A stretch of 15,511 nt of DNA from Bacteroidia bacterium (lineage in GTDB: Bacteria; Bacteroidota; Bacteroidia; Bacteroidales; Azobacteroidaceae). The DNA lies in contig BNWW01000047.1 in assembly GCA_025999115.1 (NCBI GenBank), forward strand, positions 1-15,511. Direction: 5' to 3'. The notes below the pieces were generated by a model. That model had not been told where the DNA came from. It worked only from the letters and a program-made list of their open reading frames with translations, and did no database searches. Shown here piece after piece: positions 14,240-15,511 of this stretch (within the stretch, counting starts at the first letter, position 1; each line of letters opens with the position of its first letter). Both the position numbers and the translations under genes were made by a program.

Positions 14240-15511
14240 TTACCTCAGTGTCGCCCCTAACTTATCCGCCAACGTTTTTTGAATCTTCGCCATTATCGAA
14301 TCTATCAACTTATCATTCAACGTCTTTTCCTCATCCTGCAAAATAAACGCAACGGCATACGATTTTTTGCCTTCCGGTAAATTCTTGCCTTCGTAAACAT
14401 CGAATAAACTCACTTCTTTCAGGATTTTGCGGTCGGTTTGATAAGCGATTTTTTCAATTTCGGCAAACGAAATGTTTTTGTCGAGCAACAAGGCCAAATC
14501 ACGGCGAACCGACGGAAATTTGGATATTTCGTTTTGCTTGATTTTCAATTGATTGTTTTCTTTCAACAAAGCATTCCACGACAATTCGGCGAAATAAACT
14601 TCGGCATTGATGTCGAATTTTTTGCAAAGCGATTTTTGGACGATACCCCATACGCCCAAGGTTTTGCCGGAAACGGTTTCGATGGATAAAGCGGATGAAA
14701 AAATATCTCCGCTTTGTGCCGGAGATTGCGGGTCAAGTTCGCAATGACACGGAAGTGACTTGTAAACCAATTTCTTGGCGGAAACACCCAAACGAATCAA
14801 AATATTTTCGACACAGGCTTTTAATTCATAAACCGATGATTTTTCGGAAGGACGGATCCAACTGTTCGTAACCGATTGTCCGGTAAGCCATAAGGATAAT
14901 TTAAAATCTTCGCGAATGGTCGAAAGAGTGTCGTTTTCTTTGAAGCGTTCGGGTAAATAAGCGTAGGTATTTCCAAATTCATAGAATCGCAAATCGGGAT
15001 TTTTACGGTTGCGATTGTAAGCAATGGATTCCAATCCGCCGAAAAGCAAGGTTTGCCGCATCACATCCAAATCGGAACTCAACGGATTTTTTAATAATAC
15101 GCAATTCGCTTGCGGAAAGGAAGTTAAACTTTCGTAATAATTGCCGGATGTGAGCGAATTATTCAAAATTTCGTTGAAGCCGGCGCCGGTGAGCTGTTCC
15201 GAAATCAGGTTTTGCAACTCAAAACTGCGGTCGGTCGGCGTTTGATACGAAAGAGTGGATTTCACTTCATCGCTGATTTCCACATTGTTATAGCCGTAAA
15301 TGCGCAAAATATCTTCGATAACATCCACGTCGCGGGTAACATCCACGCGGTACGTGGGAATACTCAACGTCCAAATATCGCCATTTTGATTCAGGATGTC
15401 AATTTCCAGATTTTTCAAAATGTTTTCAATCGTCGTTTCCGGAATCGTTTTTCCGATTAAACGGCTGACTTTTTGTATGGATAATTCCACCACAGGATTT
15501 TCGATTTTTAC
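14240..15511 (-). CDS. pheT: Phenylalanine--tRNA ligase beta subunit, C-terminal half (runs off the window)
   Basis: PheT is the non-catalytic subunit of cytoplasmic PheRS (alpha2beta2), needed for tRNA-Phe binding and editing. Reading from the window edge, the protein continues without a start: VKIENPVVELSIQKVSRLIG enters the B5 domain, with IPTYRVDVTRDVDVIEDILR and IYGYNNVE. A catalytic-like core follows (FELQNLISEQLTGAGFNEIL, LLKNPLSSDLDVMRQTLLFG, LRFYEFGNTY, VYFAELSWNALL). The C-terminus is the FDX-ACB anticodon-binding domain, EISKFPSVRRDLALLLDK to KIQKTLADKLGATLR. About 423 residues of roughly 820 are visible; the N-terminal and editing (B3/4) domains lie beyond the window. The GTG at 15491-15493 is an internal valine, not the start. 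An insert of about 15 residues (PCHCELDPQSPAQSG) encoded by a repeat at 14708-14752 interrupts the variable loop before IFSSALSIETVSGK. The frame remains open, as expected for an essential gene. Confidence 0.95.
   Translation of the reverse strand, partial: VKIENPVVELSIQKVSRLIGKTIPETTIENILKNLEIDILNQNGDIWTLSIPTYRVDVTRDVDVIEDILRIYGYNNVEISDEVKSTLSYQTPTDRSFELQNLISEQLTGAGFNEILNNSLTSGNYYESLTSFPQANCVLLKNPLSSDLDVMRQTLLFGGLESIAYNRNRKNPDLRFYEFGNTYAYLPERFKENDTLSTIREDFKLSLWLTGQSVTNSWIRPSEKSSVYELKACVENILIRLGVSAKKLVYKSLPCHCELDPQSPAQSGDIFSSALSIETVSGKTLGVWGIVQKSLCKKFDINAEVYFAELSWNALLKENNQLKIKQNEISKFPSVRRDLALLLDKNISFAEIEKIAYQTDRKILKEVSLFDVYEGKNLPEGKKSYAVAFILQDEEKTLNDKLIDSIMAKIQKTLADKLGATLR
14708..14752 (-). 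repeat. In-frame repetitive-element insertion in pheT (HCELDPQSP-type repeat)
   Basis: On the coding strand the segment reads tgtcattgcgaacttgaccc then gcaatctccggcacaaagcg. It contains the inverted repeat attgcg (14725-14730) / cgcaat (14740-14745) around a 9-base loop. Translated, it gives PCHCELDPQSPAQSG, the kind of peptide seen when dispersed 'cattgcgaa...cgcaatctcc' repeats are read through genes. PheT homologues of Bacteroidota, as I recall them, pass directly from the preceding strand to the xIFSSxL block without such residues. Confidence 0.7.

Noticed and set aside
1..15511. CRISPR array, tRNA/rRNA genes, riboswitches or phage genes
   Set aside because: No regularly spaced direct repeats, cloverleaf-like sequence, known riboswitch cores or phage structural genes were found on reading either strand.

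Overview
The window looks like chromosomal DNA of a Bacteroidota member, probably order Bacteroidales. The evidence is a SusC/SusD pair, AT-rich start regions without Shine-Dalgarno sequences, and three secreted proteins ending in type IX secretion (T9SS) sorting domains. T9SS cargo suggests a Paludibacter-, Dysgonomonas-, Proteiniphilum- or Porphyromonas-like lineage rather than classical Bacteroides; the genus is inference only.

Layout. (1) 1-243: a decayed, frameshifted 3' part of a REP-associated (Y1/IS200-like) transposase gene. (2) 244 to about 705, minus strand: the C-terminal half of prmC (release-factor glutamine methyltransferase), which stops abruptly. (3) From about 695: the C-terminal third of a SusC-type outer-membrane transporter on the plus strand. 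prmC and susC are both intact up to the same few bases and both lose their N-terminal parts there, so the point is either a genuine rearrangement breakpoint or an assembly chimera. (4) 695-14187: nine genes, all on the plus strand and mostly 0-34 bp apart: SusC (fragment), SusD, a lipoprotein with a degenerate phosphodiester-glycosidase (NAGPA/DUF2233) domain, a phosphodiester glycosidase with LamG-like and T9SS modules, two tandem GLUG-repeat T9SS proteins, a secreted endonuclease/exonuclease/phosphatase-family (EEP) enzyme, an organophosphate:phosphate antiporter (GlpT/UhpC type), and an SGNH-hydrolase/phosphodiester-glycosidase fusion. (5) 14240-15511, minus strand: the C-terminal half of pheT, convergent with the operon.

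How the genes may work together (inference): the set resembles a polysaccharide-utilisation-type locus with no classical glycoside hydrolase or lyase in view. Instead it has three NAGPA-type domains, a deacylase/esterase domain, a secreted phosphodiesterase/phosphatase-like enzyme and an inner-membrane transporter for phosphorylated compounds. A coherent reading is capture of a phosphodiester-linked glycan or glycolipid at the surface (SusCD, GLUG proteins), cleavage of sugar-1-phosphodiester bonds, removal of acyl groups, and import of a phosphorylated product. The target could be a phosphoglycan, teichoic-acid-like polymer, phosphorylated capsule or GPI-like headgroup.

The window also carries two short repetitive-element insertions read in frame through protein-coding genes: a 28-bp perfect palindrome in the second GLUG gene, and a hairpin-type repeat adding about 15 residues to PheT.
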